A stretch of 64,000 nucleotides of DNA from Hemerocallis citrina (taxonomy: Eukaryota; Streptophyta; Magnoliopsida; Asparagales; Asphodelaceae). Within the stretch, counting starts at the first letter, position 1. The number at the start of each line of letters is the position of its first letter. Below the pieces are notes generated by a model, which did not search any database, was not told the DNA's origin, and saw only the letters and a program-made list of their open reading frames with translations. Positions 33,005 to 43,885 of the stretch are shown one piece after another. Location: contig CM030365.1 of assembly GCA_017893485.1 (NCBI GenBank), positions 32,641,000-32,704,999 on the forward strand, in the 5' to 3' direction. The translations under genes and the position numbers were made by a program.

Positions 33005-33062
<58 letters not shown>

Positions 33063-36000
33063 GCGTCCTTCCCGTCCTCTCTCTCGACCCCTGCTCCGCT
33101 CCTGCACCCTGGTCCCCGTCTCCTCCTGCCTCGCGAGACAGCCAGCCAGCCAGCCAGCGTCCCTCCTCCCGACGACGCACCACCGCAGCCAGCACACCGC
33201 AACCACCTGCACCCTGCACCGCCCTGCTTTCTCCCATCCATCCCTGAACCCTTGATGCCTGCAGCAAGCCGCGGCAGCTGCGGTACTCCCCCCGACGCCG
33301 ACCAAAGAACAGTAGCTACAGCACATCGCTGTGTGCTGTGCTTTTCCTCCGTCGACAGACCAGACCAGTAGTGCCACCGACTGTTGTCACCGTGCTGTCG
33401 TCCGTGCCATCGTCCCCTTGCTATTGGGTGTTGCCGTTTGTGTTTGGTGTGCACGTGCATCTCCCGTGCACATGTTACTTGGTTGAGTGGTTCTTGCTTC
33501 GTATTCATGGATTGCCCGTTCTTTGAGTTCGTTTCCCGTGAAACTGTCCCTGTTATTCTTTTCTCTTCTTCGTTTTCATCGTCAGATACTAGGAAAGTAA
33601 CTTGTATTCTTTTCTTTGTGTAATACAAGTACTAAATACCACCTGTAGTGTAGTTGTGTTTTAGAGACAATTCTTGTGTGAAACCCCTGTTGTATCTTGT
33701 CTCTATTATGTTGACCCGACCGAAGTTACCTCAATACACACATGACATGAAGTAACTTAGATTTACATGCATGTTGTTCATGACTTGTTGTATGATCTCG
33801 TAGGCTTGATGTGTTGATTAGTAGTATACTTGTTGTAGACTTGTGAAATACCCTATACCATGTTGCTTGGACATCTAGTACACCATATTTCACGTTTGGT
33901 TATGTTTTGGAAGAGTTTTGTGTGAACTAGTTGATTTTGTGCAAGAATGATATTTTCTGTTTTGCCAATTCTCCATTTTTTATAAGTATTTTAGACCCTA
34001 TTAAGGTCAGTAGATGAAAGTTATTTGTGAACATGAATTATAGATAATTCTGTCTACTTTCAATATGTTCTGACAGATCTCAGTTTCGATTTATGAGTTA
34101 CGAGTTATGACTATTTTACTACAGATATGTTTAAAATTCCAGATATAGTTTTATATGAATTCTGTATAGTAATTTATTTTTCTACTGATGCTAAAGACAA
34201 TATTTCGATCCAATATTTTGTTGGTTACAACTAGATTTGATTGGAATTAACCCATAATTTTTATGGATTTAATTGAATACTCTTATGAACTATTCTATGC
34301 TTGTAAACAACTACTATACATGCAGAATTTTCATGCTATTCAGTAAAGAAACCTAATTTCGACCTGATTCTAATTGCTATCTATAAAAACTTTGTGAATA
34401 TGAATTATAGCCTACTGTATCTATCTTATCACCCTTTTGACGGATCTAGATTTCGATTTATATTTTGTGAGATATTGCTGTTTTAATACTGCTGTGTTTG
34501 TGATTCCAGATTTACAAAACTACTGTATCTTGTTGTTTTCTAATTTTACTTGACTCTTCTACTTATGTTGGAAAATTATGAACTTTATTTTCTTTTACTA
34601 AACATACTAGGGAATACCCCAGATTTTTCTTAGATTTAATCAGTAAGTTTTTATGCCGTTTTCCTGTTTATGAATACAAACTTCTGATTTCTGGCTGCAC
34701 ATGTTTTCTGGATTCAAATCTGTTTTAAGACTTGTTTCTGTGAAATACCATATGACTTATAGATATTTGCTAGATTCGGCCGATAGTCTATTTTCTATAT
34801 TCTTGACGGATCCAGGTTTGCATGTTTGTGGCAACGGGAATCCCAAATTTGGTGCAGCACTGTCTAGCTGTCCTGAACTAGAATTTTCGTTGTTCTATCC
34901 TTTTATGTGTTGTCTATCACCTATACATGTTTATCTTTCAGCCTGAACCTGTTACCTGTTTATGCCATGTTATTTCTGCCCTGTTTGTGACACATACATG
35001 CTTGTTTGATAATAATAACAAATAATCAAGACGGGGTTAAGGAAAAGATGTAGCAGTAGAAAATATAGAAATGTATACTTAGAAGGTGGCCCGTGTTTCC
35101 CACCTGTTACGTGTTCATGACTACATGATACACGATCCTGTTTACCTGATTACCCGACTGCATGCTTCCCTATAGGAAGATGTACTTGAAATAGGACCAC
35201 TAGGTTTTACCTGTACCTATTTACCTGATTACCTGACTACACACTTCCCTATAGGAAGGTGTACTCGGAAGAGAACCAATAGGTTCTACCTGTTCCTGTT
35301 CCTGTTTTCCTGATCCCTGAGTACACGGCCCTATGGACTCCACTACGAAATCAAAAGAAACTTGTTCGAATGTAGCAACCATGTGGTTAAAACCTGGGAC
35401 GCATGAAGTGCTACCTAGATAGTAATAATACAAGACCTGACAAAACCTGTTTACCTGTATACCTGTTACCTGTTTACCTGTTCACTTTTTCATCCTTTAC
35501 CTGTTTACCCGTTCTATGTTTACCTGTTTACCTGCCTGCTTGACATCTGTTACATGTTACCCGTAGCCGGTTAGCACATTATGTATTTGATTCTATTCAT
35601 GATTTATGCTAGTTGTTTTATTTTGTTATCATGTCTATTCCATACTATGTTTGTTTCTGATGTTAGTCTATATTTGTTTATCCTTTTTCCTTGTACTTGT
35701 GCCTGCACTACAAGCGGCCCGTAACTTGCATTGACAGGCGATTTGTTTTCTTTTTCCTCTTCCTGCAATTTATTAAATTGCAGATCATGGAGATCAGCTG
35801 CCCGATGGAGTAGGTGATCTGAGATACCTGTTGCTGGAGTTTTGCTATTATCATTTCCTGCTATTATTATTATTATTTCATGTTCCTATTTGAATAAATG
35901 TATCTGTTACTTAGATTATTTGTATTGAGCAATGTGACCCAAGATTATTGACTTGTTCAGATCTGGTTTATTTGAAATTTATTAAGTTTTGTTTCAAGTA

Positions 36001-36181
36001 AATTCCTGTTGGTATATTTATTCATATATGCATGCGTGGTTGACTTCTCTTGCTTCCTACTCTGATTATTCCTGTTAAATGTTGTAAAGATCCTGACAGC
36101 TTATGGATGATGAAAATCATTAGCTGGGCTTAGTAACGTATCCGTATTCCGTATTCTCATTTTGGGAAGCGGGGCGTGACA
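32500..36181 (+). repeat. Right LTR of element B
   Basis: The 3,682-bp LTR runs from TGTAACCCC to GGGGCGTGACA. It contains a CT microsatellite at about 33004-33062, a roughly 108-bp tandem pair with TTCCCTATAGGAAG (35165-35280), and a TTACCTG-rich minisatellite (about 35447-35535). Its tail together with 27 bp of flank was the source of the duplicated unit in the left LTR. Confidence 0.92.
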
Positions 36182-36496
36182 GTACATGTGACGATTATAG
36201 AAGGAACTTGATGATCAGACTCTCTAAAAGAAATTGCTACAACTATTTCTATACTAGCTCATTGTAATAAACTGTTTATTTAATTGTTTATTCTCGATTA
36301 TTTTGACCCGAATTTCTTGTATCTCAGATATTAGTTATTGTATTCTAGCATTGTTTATTTGGTTATTACTGTTACCCATGTCGTTGAGCTTACTGGTATT
36401 GTCCAGCTTATGGATGAGATGAGTTGGTATAGTTATATCATTCGTTGGGCCTCAATTGTGTCCCCTACTTCCGTATTGTGGGAAGCAGGGCGTGAG
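36182..36496 (+). repeat. Old Tekay-type LTR, right part
   Basis: After the GTACA duplication (36182-36186) the old LTR continues. CAGCTTATGGATGA and GGGAAGCAGGGCGTGAG match the closing block of element B's LTR. The final ACA is lost. Confidence 0.75.
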
Positions 36497-37072
36497 TCAA
36501 CGTAATGGGAACCTATAGTGTCACACACTTAGAATGGATCGAAATTGAGATTTTAAATTCATAAGATGAATTTAATTGGCGATCCAAGTCAGTCTTGGAC
36601 TCCTGACATTGGTTGAACATTTAATTTGGTTAAATGAGCTGACTAAAGTTCAAAGGCCCACACACGAATCTGAACCAGATCAGATTGTTAGTCAACAGCC
36701 TCATTACTCTCTTAGAATTGATTTTCTGCACCTATATATATGATACGTATCTGTGGAAAAGTGACACATGAGAAAACCTATCCATCAAAGAAATTGTGAG
36801 AGAAAGAGACCGTGAGGAACATCCCCTTCCCGCAGCTAGTACCGCGAGATGAGGGAAACTTGATTTGATTCCGTTCGTGTGGATACCGTAGAGGCACCAT
36901 AATATTGTAGTGTTGTGATCGGCATACTGTGGAGACAGCAGATCCATCTTCAAGGTATAATTCCTAAACACAATTTATGGTTTTCACATGGATCCATGGA
37001 TATGTTTCGATATATTTTTTTTGTAATTTTTTTGCTGTGTATTTAATCTAAGATTACCCACAAAACCTAACA
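36497..37072 (+). repeat. LTR-like remnant of an unclassified element (plus orientation)
   Basis: It starts with AATGGGAACCTATAG, a possible PPT region, followed at 36519 by TGTCACACACTTAG, and ends ACCTAACA at 37072, so it could be a 554-bp LTR. A TATA-like TATATATATGATA is at about 36733. Two inverted relatives are present at 57134-58470. No coding part survives beside this copy, so the superfamily is unknown (copia-like or a large non-autonomous derivative). Confidence 0.6.
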
Positions 37073-37486
37073 GAGATTGCTTAAGAATTTGCATGATTTT
37101 CGACTTCGCTTGCCTGTATTTTCCTCTATATGTTTTGGTATTGATAGGAGGCTATTTATAGCAATAGTAAACTTGGAGGCCACATTTTGGCCTTGGACAA
37201 GTGGTGCTGCCATGTAAGCCACATTCGCCTTAATAGGAGGATCGTTGGGAGGTTGCTATTTGATTGGTCACAGTCGAGGGAAATAGAAGGTTGACTGGTT
37301 GATCTTGACTGCTTGACGAGTCTGTGGGCCGAGAGGTTGTTGTGTTCTCTCGAGCTCCTTGAATTATTTGCATTAGTGAGAATAGAGGACTGTACCTCGC
37401 AATCTAAACCGAAATCAGTTGGGGAGCAGATTATTCTGTTGATATGCCATATGTGGAGAATATTCTCGTGCGAAGCCCATGGTAGG
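37073..37486. other. Unassigned sequence before the Athila element
   Basis: No ORF or clear repeat boundary was seen. CTATTTATAG near 37150 could be a TATA box on either strand. The last five bases, GTAGG, are the target duplication of the Athila element; the other copy is at 50257-50261. Confidence 0.5.
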
Positions 37487-39517
37487 TGATAAGTGGAATT
37501 TTGATATAATTTTTATTACTCTTTAATGCATTAAAATTGCAAGTTCTCGTCTATTTATTCAACATTTATTTTGTAGGAATGAGATGGGTAAGTACAAAAA
37601 GTGGGCATTTTGTGTGAAATCAAGGAAGAAAATAAGGATGCAGATTTTAAATTTGAGCACTCGAATGCATATTTTTACAAATTGGTCCATAGAAGAATCA
37701 ATAAAAAAATATTATAGTCAACTAGGGGGTGCAATAAAATTTTGGAATAAAATTTTTTTAAAAAAAATAAATAAAGCAACTCACCTAATCTATTAATCTT
37801 AATTAATTATTTAAATATATACACATATCATATTAATTATTTAATTAATTAAGTATCCTAATGAATTAACCTAACACCCTAATTATTAATTTTCCTATCT
37901 ATATAATAAGTTACAAAGAAAGCTATCAAGTGGCTCTCATTCAATCTCCCATAAAACCAATGGCCTAGATTGATTCCTACAAAATATATTTTTCCGTCCA
38001 AAATTTCAAATCCCCAAATTAAATTTTCCCCCTCAAAACTAAAAAACTCATTACTTTATTGCTATCTCTCTCCTCTCTTCAAATTTTCATGTTTTTCTCT
38101 TTCTCTCTCTCCCTCTCTCTCTCCCATTCTTTCTTTATTTACTTACAAATTTAGATTTTAAGATTTCAGGTTTGTAAAATTTTCAGAATTTTTATATTTT
38201 TTTATTGCACTTGTTATATTGAAAATAACAAATATCTCTTCAACAGTTAAAGTTCATCATTTTCCATCCTTAAAGTTCTAAGAAGTTGGATTTTACACCC
38301 TCATTTATAATTATTTTTCAGCATACTAATAGAAACATGGACTTTTATTTACAACTAATTATTGTCATACTATTCATACTTGAACTACATAATTGTTGTT
38401 TCACTGTTTACAGGGCTATTCGTGTGTTGTATCATTCCAAAGATGTGCTGTAGGCACGTGCCCACGGGCAAATCTAGTTCCCATATATAATGCAGGTGAA
38501 GGAAATTTGAGTGGTATGTGGAGGCGGCGTGAAGGATATTTGGGAGGTAGGTAGGCATAGGTGGCAGCTTGGACACCAGGGAAAAAAAGAAAGAAAGAAA
38601 AGAAAAAAAACCAAAAAAAAAGTGACGTGGCTTGCTGAGTTCGAGGTGGGGGGCGCGTGCTCAAAGACGATGCACAGAGGAGAGAGGGAGAAAGATAGTG
38701 CACAGATTTCAAGACAATTTATGTCCTAAAATTCGAGTTCTTTCTTTTCTCTTCTTGTCTAATTTAATTATGCAATCAAATTCTATATTTGTTAGTTGCA
38801 ATTTTATGATGAACTAAATTTATTTTTCTAGGGTTTTGATGTAGCCTAATTTTGAGAACACAAATTTAAATTCCATATTATTTTTCTATTTTTCCATGGT
38901 TGTGTGTTTAATTTTTGTTCTTAATGCTTACAATTGGTTGACCGACTTTTGTATGATCTATTAAATTATGGAGAGACCGAACTGGTAATTTGTGATTTTG
39001 AATTTATAAAATTAAACATCATTGATTGAGCGAAATTAGAGATAATTTACCACGATTGATGTGACCGTTAAAAAAATCCACAGAACTTAATGAGCCTTCA
39101 ATTAATTAAATTTGTGCATGAACTATGACAAGCTGTTAGTTGGAGATATTTTTGGTGTTGTTCGAGAGAAGGCATTGAATACTTAGGGGATTTTGGTACA
39201 ACTTGGAAAAATAAAATTTTTATTCACATGGAGTTATAAATTGTCTGGAAATAACTAGGTAAAATCAAAAGCCCTAGAATTAATTTTGCAATTAATAAAC
39301 AACAAAATTTCAGATTTCGCTCCTTTTTAGTTAATTTAGTTAAGTCTTTAAATTAATTTAATTTAGTTGCTTTCTTTATTAATTTCGATTTTCCAAATAG
39401 TAGTTAATCTAGTAATTTCGGTACTAGATAAAATAATTAGTCCTTGTGGGTTCGACACTCTTTTCACTTATCTATACTACTTGCTGCGATTTTGTACACT
39501 TGCAAAAATTCACATCA
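37487..39517 (+). repeat. 5' LTR of the Athila element
   Basis: It is 2,031 bp long because of a 580-bp Helitron; without it the length (1,451 bp) agrees with the 3' LTR. It ends GCAAAAATTCACATCA just before the PBS. A purine-rich stretch follows CACCAGGG at about 38575. Confidence 0.92.
37898..38477 (+). mobile_element. Small non-autonomous Helitron
   Basis: The 5' end is TCTATATAATAAG and the 3' end is AAATCTAG, with the short hairpin TGCCC-AC-GGGCA a few bases upstream. It lies between A (37897) and T (38478), and no target bases are duplicated. The 3' LTR of the same Athila holds the empty site (TTTTCCTA followed directly by TTCCCATA near 43190). TC start, CTAG end, hairpin and A-T insertion are Helitron hallmarks. 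It has no coding capacity. Confidence 0.88.
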
Positions 39518-39523
39518 AGTTTT

Positions 39524-39541
39524 TGGCGCCGTTGCCGGGAA
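39524..39541 (+). other. Athila primer binding site
   Basis: TGGCGCCGTTGCCGGGAA starts seven bases after the LTR. This is the typical Athila PBS, generally assigned to tRNA-Asp. Confidence 0.9.
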
Positions 39542-39723
39542 CTAATAATTTTTTTATTGATATTGAAAATTTCTAGATTATGACTAGTTTGGATTTTATT
39601 ATTATTATTATTATTTTACCTATTTATTTTCTTTTGAATTATTTTTATTTTCATATTTTTTTTTATTTTTAGTTTTTCTATTTTTTTCAATACTTATATT
39701 TCAGAACATACAAGTACATTATC

Positions 39724-41136
39724 ATGGCGAACGATTAAAACATGGCTTTGAGAGACTATGCTGTGCCCTCAATTAATGAAGTAACATCAAGCATATATCG
39801 GTCGGTTATTGAAGCTAACAATTTTGAGATTAAACCGGCGATCATTCAAATGATTCAACAGACTGTTCAATTTTGGGGACTATCGCACGAGGGTCCTTAT
39901 GTTCACATTGTAAACTTTCTGAAAATTTGCGACACTTTTAAGCACAATGAAGTATCAGATGATGCAATCAGATTCAGACTCTTTCCTTTGTCACTAAGAG
40001 ATAAGGCGAAGGCTTGGCTAAATTTTCTACCACCCAGTATTATTACTACTTGGGAGGGACTTGCACAAAAATTTCTTGCTAAGTATTTTCTGCCGGCAAA
40101 GACAGCGAAGCTAAGGAATGATATTACCACCTTCATTCAATTTGAGACCGAGTCTTTGTATGGTGCATGGGAGAGGTACAAAGAGCTATTGAGAAAGTGT
40201 CCTCATCATGAACTACCGAAATGGCTACAAATTCAAATATTCTATAATGATTTTGGAGTTACAAATTGATTTATGGCTGATGCAGCAGCTAGAGGTGCAC
40301 TTTTTAGAAAAACTCATGAAGCAGCCTATGAACTTTTAGAAGATATGACATCTAATAATTATCAGTGGTCTTCATAGAGTACAATGCCAAGAAAAGTGGC
40401 TCGAGTTTTTGAACTTGATCCTATTTCTACTTTAACTAAAAAAATTGATATTTTATCTAAACAAATAGCTAATATGAATGTTAATGCTATTCATACTAAT
40501 ATGATTTGTGATCCTTGTGCAGGAAATCACTCAAGTACAGATTGCCAAGTGGAGAACCCTTTTGCTCAATCAAATTTCAATCAAGCAAATTACATGTCCA
40601 ATGTCCAACATCAAAATAATCCTTATTCGAACACGTATCATCAAGAATGGAGAAAAACCCCAAATTTTTCTTAGAACAACTATCAAGAAGCAATCAGACC
40701 ACCTCAAAATTATCCACGGCAAGAAAAGAAGCTGACACTTGAAGATATGTTTATTCAATATATGCAAAAGACAGAACAATACATGCAGAAGACAGATTTG
40801 GCAATACAAAATAATACAACTTCAATTCACAATCTTGAGGCTCAAATTGGTCAGCTTTCAAATATTCTTACAGAGAGAACAGCAGGAAACTTACCCCGCA
40901 ACACAGTGGTTAATCCCACGGAGCATGTCAAAGCAATAACACTAAGAAGCGGGATGACAATTGAGCAACCACAAGAAGAAAATGGCGAACAAAATGGGGT
41001 TGAAAAGGAAGAAGAGTACGAACCAAATGTGCAGGAACAAATGCAGCATGAGCAAGTAACGTTTGATGTTTTTAAATCCATAAAGTTTTCTCCTGAAGAA
41101 CAGTTATGTTTTCAAGTAAGTGAAACAATTTAATTG
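39724..41136 (+). pseudogene. gag: Athila Gag, interrupted by stops
   Basis: One frame runs throughout. The start ATG at 39724 is followed four codons later by TAA. The capsid domain spans about 39742-40269, with NNFEIKPAIIQMIQQ, SDDAIRFRLFPLSLRDKAKAW and RNDITTFIQFETESLY. Stops follow at about 40267, 40375 and 40672. A knuckle-like CDPCAGNHSSTDC is near 40513. A coiled or Gln-rich part with LEAQIGQLS near 40831 follows, and the frame ends at about 41133. The same domain at 63458 reads MANYENQALRDY, which shows the missing N-terminus. Confidence 0.9.
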
Positions 41137-42738
41137 TAGGTGAGAAACATAGTGCTGAAATTGAAATTTTACCTATAAAAGTATATCCAATAAATTTAGC
41201 AACTCTCGAAACTGAGAAAGAAAAAATTTCCGAATGTGTTATGTATTTGGATACTGCACCATCTATTCATCCATTTTCTTAGCAGAAATTCAAAGAGGTA
41301 GGGAAATCAAAGACGTCATCATCAAGAAAGAAATGACTCAAACTCGAGCTTGAACCTAATCCAAACCTGAAGAGAAGTATTTGGAAAGATGTTTTGATGT
41401 TGTTGGATCTTGGCGTCACATAATCATTGCAGCTACCATGTCTGGCTGAAGACTTAAAACTTAGCGCTTCTTGGGAGGCAACCCATGTTTTCTTTTATTG
41501 CATTAAATTTGATTTTTCTTTTATTTTATCTTAAATTTTAATTTTTGGTTTTATTTTGTAGGATTGCATAAGTTTGGAAGTTGTCGGGCGGGGCTATTTT
41601 CTACACCTACATCGATGGCTATTTTTTAGCAGGATGGATTCTGAATCTGGAAAAGTGTTTCAAAGAGAGATTGTAGGCAATTGTTTTTGCTTTCCATCAT
41701 AAAAAGAATCAGCCCATTTGGACATCTATAGCTCCAGATATCGCTGAAACACTGAACGCCGCGCGTGCAGAATTTTAAGATGAATCAGGGGAGAAATTCT
41801 GAACTTTTCTCATTCTTTTTGTTTTTTCATTTTCTTTTCCCATTGAGAACAATGTGATATTCAAGTTTGGGGGAAGGGTACAATTTATTTTGTTTTGAAA
41901 AGAAAAACAAAACAAAAGGGATTTCAATTAGGCTTATCCTTACACTTTTGAGTTCTTTATTGTGCTAAAATATTGAAATATTTTTTTTAGGATAGACAAT
42001 ATCTTATAAAGCAAGAGTAAGCATACTTACTTACTTTAGGATTATTGAATTTCACAATTCCTTACAGAATTGTGTGAGTCATGTGATTATACATAAAAGA
42101 AAATGTGATGCTTTTTCTTGTGATTATCTCATTTGATTTAGTCCTAAACAGAGTTTAAGTAAATAGAGTGAACCATAAAAAAATAAAATTAAAATTAAAA
42201 CAAAATATTTATATGAATAAAGTTCTATCTACTCTAATGTTGAGTTGCTTAGTAAGTAGGGGTATTCATCACCAATGTTTATTTTTACGTCAAACGACAA
42301 CTTGATATAAGAGTATGCAAAGCACTCTAAGTTTGTGACTTGTTAAGTAACCAGGTGAATTTATCACAAATGTTTGCATTCGTGTCAAAAGGCAAGTGAC
42401 ACTTTTGAGAAGCGGAAAAAAAAAAACTCTAGTTTGCTACTCGATTTATAGTAGTGAGAAGGGATAATCACAGATAGAGTTGTTACATACTATAATTACA
42501 TTAATTGCATGACAATTATGATTGAGTTTGGAATTATGAATAAATATTTGCACTGGAGAAAGTCACTATGTTTAGTTTTACTTTATTTGCTATTGTTTAT
42601 ATTTTTAATTGAAATTTTGATGCTTGTATGATGAGATCTCTTAGTGTGATGAGTAGATCTTATTATTGATTATTATTCCTTTATTTATGGTTCTACTTTT
42701 TGCTCGAGGACAAGGAAAATCTCTAGTTTGGGGGAATT
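41137..42738 (+). other. Athila 3' internal region, no pol
   Basis: After about 100 bp of gag-protease linker the sequence jumps to AGCGCTTCTTGGGAGGCAAC (41463-41482), a block typical of the Athila region downstream of pol. The rest is AT-rich and non-coding. No envelope-like ORF is present. The PPT is TAGTTTGGGGGAA at 42724-42736. Confidence 0.75.
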
Positions 42739-43430
42739 TGATGAGTGAAATTTTTATATAATTTTTATTACTCTTTAATGCATTAAAATTGCAAGTTCTC
42801 GTTTATTTATTCAACATTTATCTTACTTCTACTTATATTTATTTGTTGGTTTTTTTTTGTAGGAATAAGAAGGATAAGTGCAAAAAGTAGGCTTTTTGGA
42901 TGAAATCAAGGAAGAAAACAAGGATGAAGATTTTAAAAACTCGAATGCGTAGTTTTACAAATTGGCCCATGGAAGAATCAATAAAAAAATATTATGGTCA
43001 ACTAGAGGGTGCAATAAAATTTTGGAATAAATTTTTTTTAAAAAAAATTAAATAAAGCAACTCACCTAATCTATTAATATTAATTATTTATTTAAATATA
43101 TACACTTATCATATTAATTATTTAATTAATTAAGTATCCTAATTAATTAACTTAACAACCTAATCCTAATTATTAATTTTCCTATTCCCATATATAATGG
43201 AGGGAAATTTGGGTGGTATGTGGAGGCGGCATGAAGGAGATTTTGGAGGTAGGTAGGCATAGGTGGCGGCTTGGACACCAGGGAAAAAAAAAACCAAAAA
43301 AAAGTGACGTGTCTTGCTGAGTTAGAGGTGAGGGCGCGTGCTCAAAGATGACGCACGGAAGGGAGAGGGAGAGAGATAGTGCACAGATTTCAAGACAATT
43401 TCTATCCTAAAAATACGAGTTCTTTCTTTT
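42739..43430 (+). repeat. Athila 3' LTR, left part
   Basis: It starts TGATGAGTGAAATT and is interrupted at 43430 by the LINE within a T/C-rich tract. It lacks the Helitron present in the 5' LTR. Confidence 0.9.
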
Positions 43431-43885
43431 TTCTTTTTTTTTTACGAGAAAACGTAGGGTAATTTCCTACCTCACAAAAATATATATTAAAGCTAGGTAT
43501 AAGTTCTTAATACAAAACAGATCAAGCTAGTTCAGTGTGCTAACCTGAACCCTTGATCGATGTGCTACATCATAAAAAACAAGATAGTAAGGAGTACTCG
43601 GGCTGCTGACATGCTAAAGCCCCAAAAAAGCAACCCATACAGAGTGCATTTGAAACTAAAACAGTAAAGAAGATTTCCTTCTGATAAGTCTACCATGAGC
43701 AGCTTCCTTCCTCGCTCTCAGTCTGGCCTATGCGGACGAGGGCCTCGTGGAGTAGTATGTCCTGCACGTTAGCTTCCTCCATTTCTTTCTCCATTGCTTT
43801 CTTCCTCTTATCACTGCCGATCCCATCTATCCATGATCAAAACCAGAAAATAGTATTAGAAATGATCCGATCAGTTGTAGGTGAT

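Larger units (their letters stand above)
22629..36181 (+). mobile_element. Element B: degenerate Tekay/Del chromovirus with rearranged left LTR
   Basis: LTRs start TGTAACCCC and end GGGCGTGACA. The target duplication GTACA is at 22624-22628 and 36182-36186. Gag and pol are full of stops and frameshifts but all domains through the chromodomain can be placed. In the first 300 bp the two LTRs differ at about 8 percent, so this is much older than element A. It inserted into an older LTR of its own kind. Confidence 0.92.

Noticed and set aside
36732..36971. A minus-strand ORF with KMDLLSPQYADHNTT, seen again on the plus strand at 57232-57402
   Set aside because: It follows DNA similarity of LTR copies; no start or frame is shared over the whole length and it crosses the LTR promoter.
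41137..42738. Envelope-like ORF expected in some Athila elements
   Set aside because: No long ORF, membrane segment or splice acceptor context was found in this region.
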